Shown one piece after another: positions 8,387 through 18,069 of a DNA stretch of 64,000 nt. This stretch comes from JANYLB01 sp963837715 (GTDB lineage Bacteria; Actinomycetota; Acidimicrobiia; IMCC26256; JANYLB01), in the NCBI GenBank assembly GCA_963837715.1, contig CAWIOF010000002.1, positions 558,001 through 622,000 of the forward strand, in the 5' to 3' direction. The notes beneath the pieces are model-generated. The model saw only the letters and a program-made list of their open reading frames with translations, had not been told where the DNA came from and did not search any database. Position 1 is the first letter of the stretch. Every line of letters starts with the position of its first letter. The position numbers and the translations under genes were made by a program.

Positions 8387-9739
8387 GTGCCGCGTTTCTT
8401 CGTCGAGACCCTGGGTTGCCCGAAGAACGCCGTCGATTCCGACAAGATCGTCGCTTCGCTCCTCGCCGACGGCCTCGAGCCCAGCGCCGACGTCTCCGGG
8501 GCCGACCTGGTCGTCGTGAACACCTGCGCGTTCGTCGAAGCGGCCCGGCAGGAGTCGATCGACACCGCCCTCGTGCTCTCCGACGCCCGCAAGCCCGGGG
8601 CCCGTCTCGTGCTCACCGGGTGCCTGGCCGAGCGCTACGGCGACGAGCTGGCCGCGGCGTTGCCCGAGGTCGACGCGGTCGTGGGCTTCGCGGGTGAGGG
8701 GTCACTGAGCGAGGTCGTGCTCCGCGGTCGCAAGCCAACCGGTGTCCGCGACCTCCTCGAACTGGCCCGCCCCGCGCCCTCGACACCCTGGGCCTACGTG
8801 AAGGTCGCCGAGGGCTGCGACCGGGCCTGCGCGTTCTGTGCCATCCCGTCGTTCCGCGGCAAGCAGCGTTCCCGGACACCGGAGTCGATCGAGGCCGAGG
8901 TCGCCGCGCTCGTCGACGGGGGAGTGGCCGAGATCGTGCTCGTGGCCCAGGACCTCGCCTGGTACGGCCGCGACGTCGACGCGCCCGGTGCGCTCGCGCC
9001 GCTGCTCCGTCGGCTCGACCGGCTCTCGACGCGCGGGCTCGGGCGCATCCGGCTGCTGTACCTGTACCCGAGCGAGGTGCGCGACCCCCTGGTCGCGACG
9101 ATGCTCGAGCTGCCGACCGTCGTGCCGTACTTCGACCTCTCGCTCCAGCACGCGTCGGCGCCGCTCATGCGCCGGATGAAGCGATGGGGCGACGGCGACC
9201 GGTTCCTCGACCTGATCTCCGGGATCCGTGCCGCGGAGCCGACGGCCGCGTTCCGATCGAGCTTCATCGTCGGCTTCCCCGGCGAGCGCGAGCGCGACCA
9301 TGCCGAGCTCCTCGGCTTCCTCGCCGAGGCCCGACTCGACTGGGCCGGCTTCTTCCCCTTCTCGGCCGAGGACGGCACCGCCGCGGCCACCATGGACGGC
9401 AGCGTCGCCGCCGACCTCGCGGCCGAGCGGCTGCGCGAGTGCAGCGACCTGCAGGACCCGATCACGCGCGACGCGCGCGACACACTCATCGGGACCGTCG
9501 TGGAGGTGCTCGTCGACTCGGGGCCGCGAGCTTCGAACGACGACGACGACGACGCCGACGTGGTCGTCGGTCGTACGCACCGGGAGGCGCCCGAGATCGA
9601 CGGCGTCGTGCGACTGCACGGCGCCGACTTCGCCCGACCCGGCGCGATCGTCACCGCCGAGGTCACCGGCGCGATCGGTCCCGATCTCGAAGCTCGCGTC
9701 CTCGCTCCCATCGGGACCGCGGCGACGGTGGCGCCATGA
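8387..9739 (+). CDS. rimO: Ribosomal protein S12 methylthiotransferase RimO
   Basis: RimO is a radical-SAM enzyme that methylthiolates an aspartate of ribosomal protein S12. At 450 residues it has the family architecture. The N-terminal MTTase domain has three cysteines (in ETLGCPKN, NTCAF and TGCLAERYG). The radical-SAM cluster is C144-x3-C148-x2-C151, and a TRAM-like RNA-binding tail ends the protein. The ETLGCPKN opening and YLYPSEV distinguish it from the MiaB at 18070. The tail carries a run of aspartates (about residues 385-390). The start is GTG. Its TGA overlaps the ATG of pgsA, so the two are translationally coupled. Confidence 0.93.
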   Translation: MPRFFVETLGCPKNAVDSDKIVASLLADGLEPSADVSGADLVVVNTCAFVEAARQESIDTALVLSDARKPGARLVLTGCLAERYGDELAAALPEVDAVVGFAGEGSLSEVVLRGRKPTGVRDLLELARPAPSTPWAYVKVAEGCDRACAFCAIPSFRGKQRSRTPESIEAEVAALVDGGVAEIVLVAQDLAWYGRDVDAPGALAPLLRRLDRLSTRGLGRIRLLYLYPSEVRDPLVATMLELPTVVPYFDLSLQHASAPLMRRMKRWGDGDRFLDLISGIRAAEPTAAFRSSFIVGFPGERERDHAELLGFLAEARLDWAGFFPFSAEDGTAAATMDGSVAADLAAERLRECSDLQDPITRDARDTLIGTVVEVLVDSGPRASNDDDDDADVVVGRTHREAPEIDGVVRLHGADFARPGAIVTAEVTGAIGPDLEARVLAPIGTAATVAP

Positions 9740-10311
9740 GCGCTTCGGCCACACCGGCCCGCGCGCGGCGGTTCGGGACCAACGCGGTCGCCACGCCGGC
9801 GAACTTCGTCACCGGCGCCCGGATCGTCCTCGCGATCCCCACCCTGCTCCTCATCGCCGATCGCGGCGCAAGTTGGCTCACGGTCGGACTCTGGTTCCTG
9901 CTCACCTCCACCGACGGAATCGACGGCTGGCTCGCCCGGCGCGACGGCACGACCCGATCGGGCGCGTTCCTCGATCCCCTCGCCGACAAGATCCTGATCC
10001 TGGGCGGCTTCATCGCGCTGGTCGTGCGGGGCGACGTGTGGTGGGTCCCGGTCGCGCTGATGGCCGCACGCGAGGCGTTCGTGTCGGTCTACCGATCGCT
10101 CGCGGCGCGTCGGGGGATCTCGCTCCCGGCCCGCCAGTGGGGCAAGTGGAAGGCGTTCATCCAGATGCTCGCGGTCGGGATCGTGCTGTTCCCACCCACG
10201 GCCGACGCGCACGCGCTCCAGGTCGTCGCGGTGTGGACCGCGGTCGCGCTCACGATCATCTCGGCGCTCGACATCGTGCGCAGCGGCTGGGTCGAAGCCC
10301 GAGCCGACTGA
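9736..10311 (+). CDS. pgsA: CDP-diacylglycerol-glycerol-3-phosphate 3-phosphatidyltransferase-like protein
   Basis: This 191-residue membrane enzyme of the CDP-alcohol phosphotransferase family would form phosphatidylglycerol phosphate in phospholipid synthesis. The family motif D-x2-D-G-x2-A-R-x8-G-x3-D-x3-D is complete in the segment from TDGIDGWLARR to GAFLDPLADK. Hydrophobic helices flank it. The 4-base ATGA overlap with rimO fixes the start, and the rimO-pgsA-cinA-recA order is a known actinobacterial arrangement. The exact product among CDP-alcohol transferases is inferred from synteny. Confidence 0.88.
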   Translation: MSASATPARARRFGTNAVATPANFVTGARIVLAIPTLLLIADRGASWLTVGLWFLLTSTDGIDGWLARRDGTTRSGAFLDPLADKILILGGFIALVVRGDVWWVPVALMAAREAFVSVYRSLAARRGISLPARQWGKWKAFIQMLAVGIVLFPPTADAHALQVVAVWTAVALTIISALDIVRSGWVEARAD

Positions 10312-10328
10312 ACCCCCGGAGCCGCTGC

Positions 10329-10919
10329 TCAGGCGGGTGGCTCGGCCACCAACGCCTCGAGCATCTGTCCGAAGACCGCCCGGAGTCGTTGTTCCAAGGC
10401 GTCGGGATCAACATCGAGCTGCCGCGCTGCCGCGGCGCCGTAGATCGCGACCGCGATCGACGTCGCGAGCCCGACGACGTGCGCGGCCTCCACGTCGAGG
10501 CCGGCGGGGAGCTCGCCGGCCTCGACCTGGCTGTCGTACCGGGCACGAGTCAGGTCGAGGAACGGGAACGGGCGGTAGTCGGCGTCGCCGTCGAGCGCGA
10601 GCAGGGCGGTGAGGGCGAGGCGGGGACTGCTCACGATGGTGTCGAACATGTTCAGCCGTCGGTCGACGTAGGGGAGTGGAGCCACGCGGGCCACTGCCTC
10701 CGCCAGCTGGTCGGTCTCGCGCTGGAGCGCGGCCCGGAGGAGGTCCTGACGGGAACCGAACAGGTGGTAGATGTTCGCCGGGGTCACGCCGACACGGTCG
10801 GCGACCTCGCGGAGGTTGAGTCCGGCGAGGACCCCCCGCTCCTCCAGGAGATCGAGGGCGGCGTCCATCAGGGCGTCGCGGGTGGAGCGTTCGCGCGGCT
10901 CCGGTGCCGGTCCGGTCAT
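10329..10919 (-). CDS. TetR-family transcriptional regulator
   Basis: The 196-residue protein has an N-terminal TetR helix-turn-helix (about residues 12-58): ALMDAALDLL, then LREVADRVGVTPANIYHLFG, which is the standard recognition segment. The C-terminal ligand-binding domain is divergent, so the inducer is unknown. It is transcribed away from the tandem lipoprotein hydrolases. An inverted repeat, CTAACGAAACGTTAG, lies in the shared spacer and is its likely operator. Confidence 0.88.
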   Translation of the reverse strand: MTGPAPEPRERSTRDALMDAALDLLEERGVLAGLNLREVADRVGVTPANIYHLFGSRQDLLRAALQRETDQLAEAVARVAPLPYVDRRLNMFDTIVSSPRLALTALLALDGDADYRPFPFLDLTRARYDSQVEAGELPAGLDVEAAHVVGLATSIAVAIYGAAAARQLDVDPDALEQRLRAVFGQMLEALVAEPPA

Positions 10920-10947
10920 GGCGCCCAGGTTCTCACCTCACACGACC

Positions 10948-10976
10948 TTGACGTGGCACTAACGAAACGTTAGCGT
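10948..10976 (+). promoter_or_regulatory. Promoter with overlapping TetR-type operator
   Basis: TTGACG (10948-10953) and TAGCGT (10971-10976), 17 bases apart, make a plausible housekeeping promoter for the downstream hydrolases. The inverted repeat CTAACGAAACGTTAG (10959-10973; 6-base arms, 3-base centre) occupies the spacer and the -10 edge. A repressor bound there would block polymerase. That the adjacent TetR protein binds it is inference. Confidence 0.65.
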
Positions 10977-11027
10977 CGCCGTGGTCGTCTGGGAACACAT
11001 CCGGCGACCTCCAGGGGGGAGCACGCC

Positions 11028-12194
11028 ATGCGGCGCATCATCAGGTTCGTGGTACTCGGCTGCGCGTTGCTGGCCATCGGCGCGGGGTGCGTCCTCCCGC
11101 TGTCGACCGCCGGGTACACCCCGCCGATCCAGTTGGTGAGCTCGTCGACCCAGGGCGGGTGGAAGTACGACTACTACCGCAACACGTACCTCCCGTGCTC
11201 GGTCAGCGGATACCAGACGTTCGTGATCGCGACCAAGGTCGGATCGACTGCAGGCGAGGCGCGTCCGCTGTTCGTCCACATGCACGGAGGTGGAGCCGGG
11301 TACTTCGACGCCGCGGGCAACCCGGTGCCGAGCCAGGGGCAGAAGATCGAGGAGAGTGCCGCGTCGCTCGTGAACCGCCTCGACAACAACAACAACAACA
11401 CCTTGGTCGGAAAGGTCCGAGCTTCTGCGGCCGGGTTCCGGATGATGGCGGTCTCGTACTGCAACCACGACCTCTACTCGGGCCTGTACTCGACGGATCC
11501 GAACAACCCGAACGTCGACTCCGCGGGCAACCTCCGCAAGACCAACGGCCTGGTCGCGGTGAAGGCCGCCATCCAGTACACGACGAGCCAGTACTCGACG
11601 ACGAAGTTCGTCGTGCACGGGGGGAGCGCAGGGTCGGCCGGCACGTTCGGTGTCGCATGGTCGTTGCAGCAGCAGGGGATCCCGCCCGCCGGGATCATCG
11701 CTGACGCGAGCATCGTGAACGTCGAGGCGTTCCAGGCCGGCAACGCAGCCGCGATCTGCACCGAAGACAACGACCCGGGACGCGTCGCGGGCATCGCCGG
11801 CCGGGTCCATCCCGACCTCGCAAATCCCGCGAACCAGCCCGACAAGCTCGTCTCCGACGGGCGGTTGACCGTCCCCATCCTGCACGTGTGGACCCACGCC
11901 GACCACAACACCTGTGGCGCACCGCCGGTCACCTGCCCGCTGCGTGACGGGTCGACGGTGACGCTCGGCTACACCGACTGCATCCACGAGCCGATGCGCC
12001 TCGCCATCGAGGCCCAGGGCCCGACGAGCCGGTCCGACAACCTCGGCCTCTGCGTCACCCCGGTGGGTGAGCCCGAGTGCTCGGCGCACGTGGTCGCCAA
12101 CCGGGGCGGCCTCCTGAACACCGACCCGACCGCGCCGTCCGACTACCAGACCGCGATGATGGACTGGGTCCTCGCCCGGCTCGCCGATGTCTGA
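11028..12194 (+). CDS. Secreted lipoprotein alpha/beta-hydrolase, first of tandem pair
   Basis: The 388-residue protein starts with RR, a hydrophobic helix and the lipobox LLAIGAGC (lipidated Cys about 22), so it is probably an exported lipoprotein. HMHGGGAGYF resembles an oxyanion-hole HGGG, and HGGSAGSAG a G-x-S-x-G nucleophile elbow. The spacing and the later 'IIADASIVN' recall pectinacetylesterase/Notum-type hydrolases, but that family placement is inferred. A later Asp/His (THADHNTCG, CIHEPMR) may complete a triad. Several cysteines suggest disulfides. An AGGGGGGA ribosome-binding site lies 7 bases before the ATG. The gene overlaps or abuts a close paralogue. Confidence 0.7.
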   Translation: MRRIIRFVVLGCALLAIGAGCVLPLSTAGYTPPIQLVSSSTQGGWKYDYYRNTYLPCSVSGYQTFVIATKVGSTAGEARPLFVHMHGGGAGYFDAAGNPVPSQGQKIEESAASLVNRLDNNNNNTLVGKVRASAAGFRMMAVSYCNHDLYSGLYSTDPNNPNVDSAGNLRKTNGLVAVKAAIQYTTSQYSTTKFVVHGGSAGSAGTFGVAWSLQQQGIPPAGIIADASIVNVEAFQAGNAAAICTEDNDPGRVAGIAGRVHPDLANPANQPDKLVSDGRLTVPILHVWTHADHNTCGAPPVTCPLRDGSTVTLGYTDCIHEPMRLAIEAQGPTSRSDNLGLCVTPVGEPECSAHVVANRGGLLNTDPTAPSDYQTAMMDWVLARLADV

Positions 12195-12210
12195 CCGGAG
12201 GAATGGAACC

Positions 12211-13368
12211 GTGAAGCAACTCGTACGATTCGGGATCCTGGGCTTCGTGCTCCTGGCGATCGGCGCGGGCTGCATCCTGCCGCTCTCGACGGTGGGCAAC
12301 ACGGGTTCGATCCAGTTCGTGAGCACCACGACGCAGGGCGGGTGGAAGTACGACTACTACCGCAACAGCGCGTACCCGTGCGCGATCAGTGGCTTCCAGA
12401 CGTTCGTGATCGGGACCAAGGTCGGCTCGTCGGCCACGGTGGCGCGGCCGCTCCTCACGCACATGCACGGAGGTGGTGCCGGCTACTTCGATGCCGCCGG
12501 GAACCCGATCCCCAACAGCAACGTCAAGACCGAGGAGAACGCCGCCGGTCTGATCCAGAAGCTCGCCAACAACGGGCTGTTCGCGAAGGTGCGCGCCGAC
12601 GCAGCAGGGTTCCGCATGCTCGCGGTCTCGTACTGCAGTCACGACCTCTACTCGGGGCTCGACTCGACCGATCCGAACAACCCGAACCTGAATTCCGCGG
12701 GCAAGCCCCGCACGACGAACGGGCTGATCTCGACGAAGGCCGCGATCCAGTTCACCAAGGCGCAGTACCCGACCACGAAGCTCTTCCTCCAGGGTGGCAG
12801 CGCCGGCTCGGCCGGCACGTTCGGCGTCGCGTGGGCCCTGCAGCAGCAGGGGATCGCGCCGGCGGGGATCATCGCCGACGCGAGCGTCGTGAACGTCGAG
12901 GCGTTCCAGGCCGGCAACGCCGCGGGGATCTGCACCGAAGACAACAGCGCGGAACGGACCGCGGGCATCTCGGCCCGGGTGCACCCCGACCTGGCGAACA
13001 TCGCGAACGAACCCGACAAGCTCGTGAACGACGGTCGCCTCACGGTGCCGATCCTCCACGTGTGGAACCACGGCGACCAGAACACCTGTGGTGCACCGCC
13101 GGTCGCGTGCCCGTTGCGTGACGGGTCGACGGTGACGCTCGGCTACACCGACTGCATCCACGAGCCGATGCGACTGGTGATCGCCGGGCAGGGGCCGTCG
13201 AGCCGGTCGAAGAACCTCCCGTTGTGCGTCGACAACGACGCGGTGCCCGACTGCTCGGCTCACGTCGTGTCGAACAAGGTCGGGTTGCTGAACACCGACC
13301 CGGCCTCGCCGGCCGACTACCAGACCGTGATGATGGACTGGCTGCGCGCGCGGTTGACCGACGCCTGA
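12211..13368 (+). CDS. Secreted lipoprotein alpha/beta-hydrolase, second of tandem pair
   Basis: This is a clear duplicate of the preceding gene. It has the same lipobox (LLAIGAGC), the same GGWKYDYYRN block, HMHGGGAGYF, GGSAGSAGTFG and CIHEPMR, with similar spacing over 385 residues. An ATG at 12187 is possible, but the GTG at 12211 is preferred: GGAGGA (12197-12202) precedes it at 8 bases, and the protein then aligns with the N-terminus of its neighbour. Conservation of both candidate catalytic motifs suggests that both copies are active. The substrate is unknown; the shared TetR-type promoter suggests inducible expression. Confidence 0.7.
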   Translation: MKQLVRFGILGFVLLAIGAGCILPLSTVGNTGSIQFVSTTTQGGWKYDYYRNSAYPCAISGFQTFVIGTKVGSSATVARPLLTHMHGGGAGYFDAAGNPIPNSNVKTEENAAGLIQKLANNGLFAKVRADAAGFRMLAVSYCSHDLYSGLDSTDPNNPNLNSAGKPRTTNGLISTKAAIQFTKAQYPTTKLFLQGGSAGSAGTFGVAWALQQQGIAPAGIIADASVVNVEAFQAGNAAGICTEDNSAERTAGISARVHPDLANIANEPDKLVNDGRLTVPILHVWNHGDQNTCGAPPVACPLRDGSTVTLGYTDCIHEPMRLVIAGQGPSSRSKNLPLCVDNDAVPDCSAHVVSNKVGLLNTDPASPADYQTVMMDWLRARLTDA

Positions 13369-13433
13369 GCGCTGAACCGACCTGAACGGCGGCGGAGCCG
13401 ACCGGCACCCGGGCCGCCGTAGGATCCCGGGCC

Positions 13434-14676
13434 ATGCGTTGTGACGTGCTCGCCATCGGTACCGAACTGCTGCTCGGTCAGATCGTCGACACCAACAGCT
13501 CCTGGATCGGGGAGCAGCTGGCGGCGGCGGGGATCGACACCTACGAGCACCGCAAGATCGGCGACAACCTGCCCCGCATGGTGTCGACGCTGCGCGAGAT
13601 GCTCGAGCGGGCCGACGCGGTGATCGTGTGCGGTGGTCTCGGTCCCACACCCGACGACGTGACGCGGGAAGCCATCGCCGAGGTGATGGGGGTCGAGCTC
13701 GAGCGGCGGGAGGAGCTCGTGGAGACGATCCGCAAGCTCTTCGGCACCCGCATGCGCGACATGCCCGCCAACAACCTGCGCCAGGCCGACGTACCGGTCG
13801 GCGCGTCGGTGATCCCGAACCCGATCGGCACCGCTCCGGGCGTCCGAGCCGAGGTCGACGGGCCCGGCGGCGTGAAAGTCGTCTACGCGGTTCCCGGCGT
13901 CCCCTACGAGATGAAGCTCATGATCACCGACCAGGTGCTGCCCGACGTGTTGGAACGTTCGGGGGAGCGGTCGGTGATCGTGTCACGGTCGCTGAAGACG
14001 TGGGGCGCGTCGGAGTCGGGCCTCGCCGAGACGATCGCGCACCGGGTCGAGGCGCAGACCAACCCGACGATCGCGTTCCTCGCCCGCGGCATCGAGGGCA
14101 TCGTCGTGCGGGTGACGGCGAAGGCTCCGACGGCAGGTGAGGCCGAGGCCCTGATCGAGACCGAGGAACGGGAGCTGCGTTCGATCCTCGGGGAGCTGAT
14201 CTTCGCCGTCGACGACGACACGATGGAGTCGGAGGTCCTCCGGCTCTGCGAGGCGCACGGGTGGACCCTGGGGGTGGCCGAGTCGCTCACCGGTGGGCTG
14301 ATCGGTGCCCGAATCGCGAACGTCGCCGGCGCGAGTCGGGTCTTCCGCGGTTCGGTCGCGTCGTACGCGACCGAGGTGAAGCGCTCGGTGCTCGGGCGTC
14401 ACCGCCGAGCAGGTCGTGAGCGAGGAGGCGGCACGGGAGATGGCCGAGGCCGCGCAGCGGGTGCTCGGCGCCGACGTCGGGATCGCCGCGACCGGTGTGG
14501 CCGGTCCGACGGAGCAGGAGGGCCAGCCCGTCGGCACCGTGTGGTTCGGCATCGCCGTACCCGGGCACCCGACGTATGCGGTCTCGACGATCCTGCCCGG
14601 CGACCGCGAACGGATCCGTCAGTTCTCCACCATCTCCCTCCTGAACCTCCTCCGGCTCCGCCTCGAATCAAGCTGA
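13434..14676 (+). CDS. cinA: CinA-like protein (apparent frameshift)
   Basis: The N-terminal half is a MoCF/CinA domain (AIGTELLLGQIVDTN, GGLGPTPDD, YAVPGVPYEM). The C-terminal half is the CinA amidohydrolase domain (AESLTGGLIGARI, GIAATGVAGP), which in some bacteria deamidates NMN. After VKRSVLG the reading frame shifts by one. Removing one G from GGG at 14394-14396 restores VTAEQVVSEEAA and yields a normal 413-residue protein. As given, the first frame runs on through the intergenic DNA and into recA. A sequencing error is the simplest explanation. Position before recA is the usual actinobacterial arrangement. Confidence 0.9.
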
Positions 14677-14681
14677 CGCGC

Positions 14682-14760
14682 GGAGAAGGAGCGGAGCCGG
14701 CGGCCACGCTCCGCAGGACTGGCACGGGTGAGCGATCGAGCCGGCGCAGCGGATTCGACC
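14682..14760 (-). repeat. Inverted single copy of the dispersed repeat
   Basis: Read on the minus strand this is the complete element: GGTCGAATCCGCTGCGCC, GGCTCGATCGCTCACCCG, and a closing CCGCCGGCTCCGCTCCTTCT. It is the only clearly inverted full copy. It begins 6 bases after the cinA stop and ends just before the recA promoter. Confidence 0.9.
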
Positions 14761-14774
14761 ATCGAGGTGGATGC

Positions 14775-14803
14775 TTGACCCGAACGGGTGTTCGTCCTAC
14801 CCT
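14775..14803 (+). promoter_or_regulatory. recA promoter with LexA (SOS) box
   Basis: TTGACC (14775-14780) and TACCCT (14798-14803) are separated by 17 bases. The spacer contains CGAACGGGTGTTCG (14781-14794), a perfect Gram-positive/actinobacterial LexA box GAAC-N4-GTTC. LexA bound there would sit directly on the promoter. The lexA gene is in this window at 27031. Confidence 0.88.
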
Positions 14804-14811
14804 GCTCACAC

Positions 14812-14827
14812 GCGTGGAATTCCACGC
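14812..14827. promoter_or_regulatory. Perfect 16-bp palindrome in recA leader
   Basis: GCGTGGAATTCCACGC is fully self-complementary; a mismatch followed by ACA/TGT extends it by three more pairs. It begins ~9 bases after the -10 element, so it would lie at the very 5' end of the recA mRNA. It could be a second operator or an mRNA-stabilising hairpin. I know of no factor for it. Confidence 0.55.
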
Positions 14828-14936
14828 ATGTGATGCGCAGGCGGATACCTGTCCCACCCTCCCCGTACGGTGCGACAGGACAGCAGGCAGACACCCGTCG
14901 GCCAATGATTCCAGCCAGACAATCCAGGAGGCACCG

Positions 14937-16001
<1,065 letters not shown>

Positions 16002-16069
16002 TCCGCGGTGCCCCGAGCACCGTATCCATCGCAAGATCGACGGCTACTGAACCGGAAGCCATCGCGAAC

Positions 16070-16102
16070 GGCCCGGAGCGTGCGCCAATGCCGCTCCGGG
16101 CC
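16070..16102 (+). terminator. Hairpin downstream of recA
   Basis: GGCCCGGAGCG (16070-16080) pairs perfectly with CGCTCCGGGCC (16092-16102) around an 11-base loop. No T-run follows, which is common for terminators in GC-rich actinomycetes. It lies ~70 bases after recA and before the convergent transporter gene, so it could serve both strands. Confidence 0.7.
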
Positions 16103-16181
16103 GCTTCGCGTCGAGCTTCGTTCCGGTCATGCACACGGTTGCCCTGCAACCCCAGAGATGACCAGAACGGGGGCGTCGGGC

Positions 16182-16904
16182 TCAGGCGAGGCCGCGGATG
16201 ATCGCGGCGGCGCCGGCGATCGACGCGAACGCGAGGACAGCCGGTCGGAGGGAGCGACCGTCGAGATGGCGTGCGCCCCAGATGCTCGCGAGCAACCCGA
16301 CGCCGAGTGCGGGGAGCAGCGTGAGGGTGAAGACCACCTGCTCCCACCGGAGCTCGCCCGCGATGATCAGCGCGGCGGTCGACATCAGGGTGCCGAGCAC
16401 GAAGCACGTCGCGAGCGTGGCGCGGATCGCCTCGCTGCGGTGGTTCTGGTACAGCAGCGCGAGTGGGGGACCGTCGATGGCGGCGGCGGTACCCATCACG
16501 CCCGCGGTGAGCCCGGCCGCGCTCGCGGTCGTCGGGGTGACCCGCAGATGCGGATGGACCAGGCTCAACGCGACCGCCAAGAGGATCGCGACGCCGATGA
16601 CGGCGGTGAGGAGATCGGGCGCCACGAGCACGACGATGGCGGCACCGATCACGGCCCCCGGGAGTCGGCCGACCATCACCCAGGCCACACCACGCCGATC
16701 GATGTGACGATGCTCCCGGAGCACCATGTAGATGGTGAGCGGGAGCGCGAGGAGCACGACGCCACCCGGGACCGCGTCGGGGACGAGCACCGCGACCACG
16801 GGCGCGACGATGAGGTTCAACCCGAAGCCGAGGCTGCCCTGCACGAACGCGCCGAGGGCGACGACCGCCAGACACAGTGCCAACTCACCCCCGGATACCT
16901 GCAC
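16182..16904 (-). CDS. TauE/SafE-family membrane transporter
   Basis: The 240-residue, strongly hydrophobic protein has about seven or eight membrane segments and the family's two-repeat pattern. The first loop is GAFVQGSLGFGLNLIVAP and the second is GLTAGVMGTAAAIDGPPLALL. TauE/SafE proteins export or import sulfur-containing anions such as sulfite or sulfoacetate; the substrate here is unknown. It is oriented against recA and diverges from rsgA. Confidence 0.85.
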   Translation of the reverse strand: MQVSGGELALCLAVVALGAFVQGSLGFGLNLIVAPVVAVLVPDAVPGGVVLLALPLTIYMVLREHRHIDRRGVAWVMVGRLPGAVIGAAIVVLVAPDLLTAVIGVAILLAVALSLVHPHLRVTPTTASAAGLTAGVMGTAAAIDGPPLALLYQNHRSEAIRATLATCFVLGTLMSTAALIIAGELRWEQVVFTLTLLPALGVGLLASIWGARHLDGRSLRPAVLAFASIAGAAAIIRGLA

Positions 16905-16986
16905 GATCGGGGAGTCTCGCAGGCCGAACGGGCGGTCGACCGTGAAAACGTGAGAAGGCTCTTCGATCCCGGCCTACCGTGGCGGA

Positions 16987-18030
16987 GTGACCGAATCCCT
17001 CGCCGCGCTGGCGCCGTACGGTGCCGACGAGCGTGTCGTCGCCCTCTTCGCCACCTACGCCGACGCCGACCTGGTGCCGGGCCGCATCGCGCGGGTCGAC
17101 CGCGACCGGTCGGTGGTCGCGACGGCCGAGGCGATGGTCACCGCGACCAGCGACGAGCTCCCGGTGGTGGGCGACTGGGTCGCGCTGCGTCCACCGCGCG
17201 CGGAAGGCCTTCCCTCGATCGACGCGATCCTGCCTCGCTGGTCGGAGCTGTCGAAGCGGGGTTCGGGTCCGATCCCGCGTCCGCAGGTGGTGGCGGCCAA
17301 CGTCGACGTCGCGTTCATCGTCGTCGGCCTCGACCGGGAGCCCAGCCCGAATCGGATCGAGCGGGAGCTCGTGGTCGCGTGGGAGAGCGGTGCCCGCCCG
17401 GTCGTGGTGCTGAACAAGTCGGATGCCACCGACGACGCCGAAGGCGAGGGCGAGGCGGTGCGGGATCGCATCGGGCTCGTCGACGTGATGGTCGTGAGCG
17501 CGAAGACCGGCTCCGGGATCGACGAGATGACGGCCGCGCTCCGGCCCGGGCTGACCGCGGTGCTGCTCGGCCCGTCGGGAGTCGGGAAGTCGACGCTGGT
17601 GAACGCGATCGTCGGGAACGACGTCGCGGTCACCGGTGAGGTGCGCGAGAGCGACCATCGCGGTCGTCACACCACCACGTTCCGATCGCTGATGCCGGTC
17701 CCGGGAGGCGGGGTGCTCCTCGACACCCCCGGGGTGCGCAGCATCAGCCTGTGGGACGTCGAAGGTGGGATCGCGCTCACGTTCCCGGAGATCGAGGAGC
17801 TCGTCGACTCGTGCCGGTTCGGCGACTGCGCGCACGACTCCGAACCGGGGTGTGCGGTGAAGGAGGCGTTGGCCGACGGTCGGATCGACCCAGCCCGCTT
17901 CGAGAGCTGGGACAAGCTCCAGCGGGAGCTTGCCTACGAGGCCCGGTCGGTCGATCCGAAGTTGGCGGCCGCGGAGAAGCAGAAGTGGAAGGCGATCCAC
18001 AAAGCGATGAAGGGTCAGAGCCGGCCCTAG
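16987..18030 (+). CDS. rsgA: Small ribosomal subunit biogenesis GTPase RsgA
   Basis: RsgA is a circularly permuted GTPase that acts late in 30S maturation. The 347 residues show an OB-fold N-terminus, then NKSD (G4) ahead of the P-loop GPSGVGKS at 195-202, which is the permuted order, and DTPGV (G3). A C-terminal zinc knuckle, CRFGDCAHDSEPGC, follows. The start is GTG. The gene lies 39 bases before miaB. Confidence 0.93.
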   Translation: MTESLAALAPYGADERVVALFATYADADLVPGRIARVDRDRSVVATAEAMVTATSDELPVVGDWVALRPPRAEGLPSIDAILPRWSELSKRGSGPIPRPQVVAANVDVAFIVVGLDREPSPNRIERELVVAWESGARPVVVLNKSDATDDAEGEGEAVRDRIGLVDVMVVSAKTGSGIDEMTAALRPGLTAVLLGPSGVGKSTLVNAIVGNDVAVTGEVRESDHRGRHTTTFRSLMPVPGGGVLLDTPGVRSISLWDVEGGIALTFPEIEELVDSCRFGDCAHDSEPGCAVKEALADGRIDPARFESWDKLQRELAYEARSVDPKLAAAEKQKWKAIHKAMKGQSRP

Positions 18031-18069
18031 CGCAGCCTCGGGCGACGTCGCCGCTCCTAGACTTGGCGG

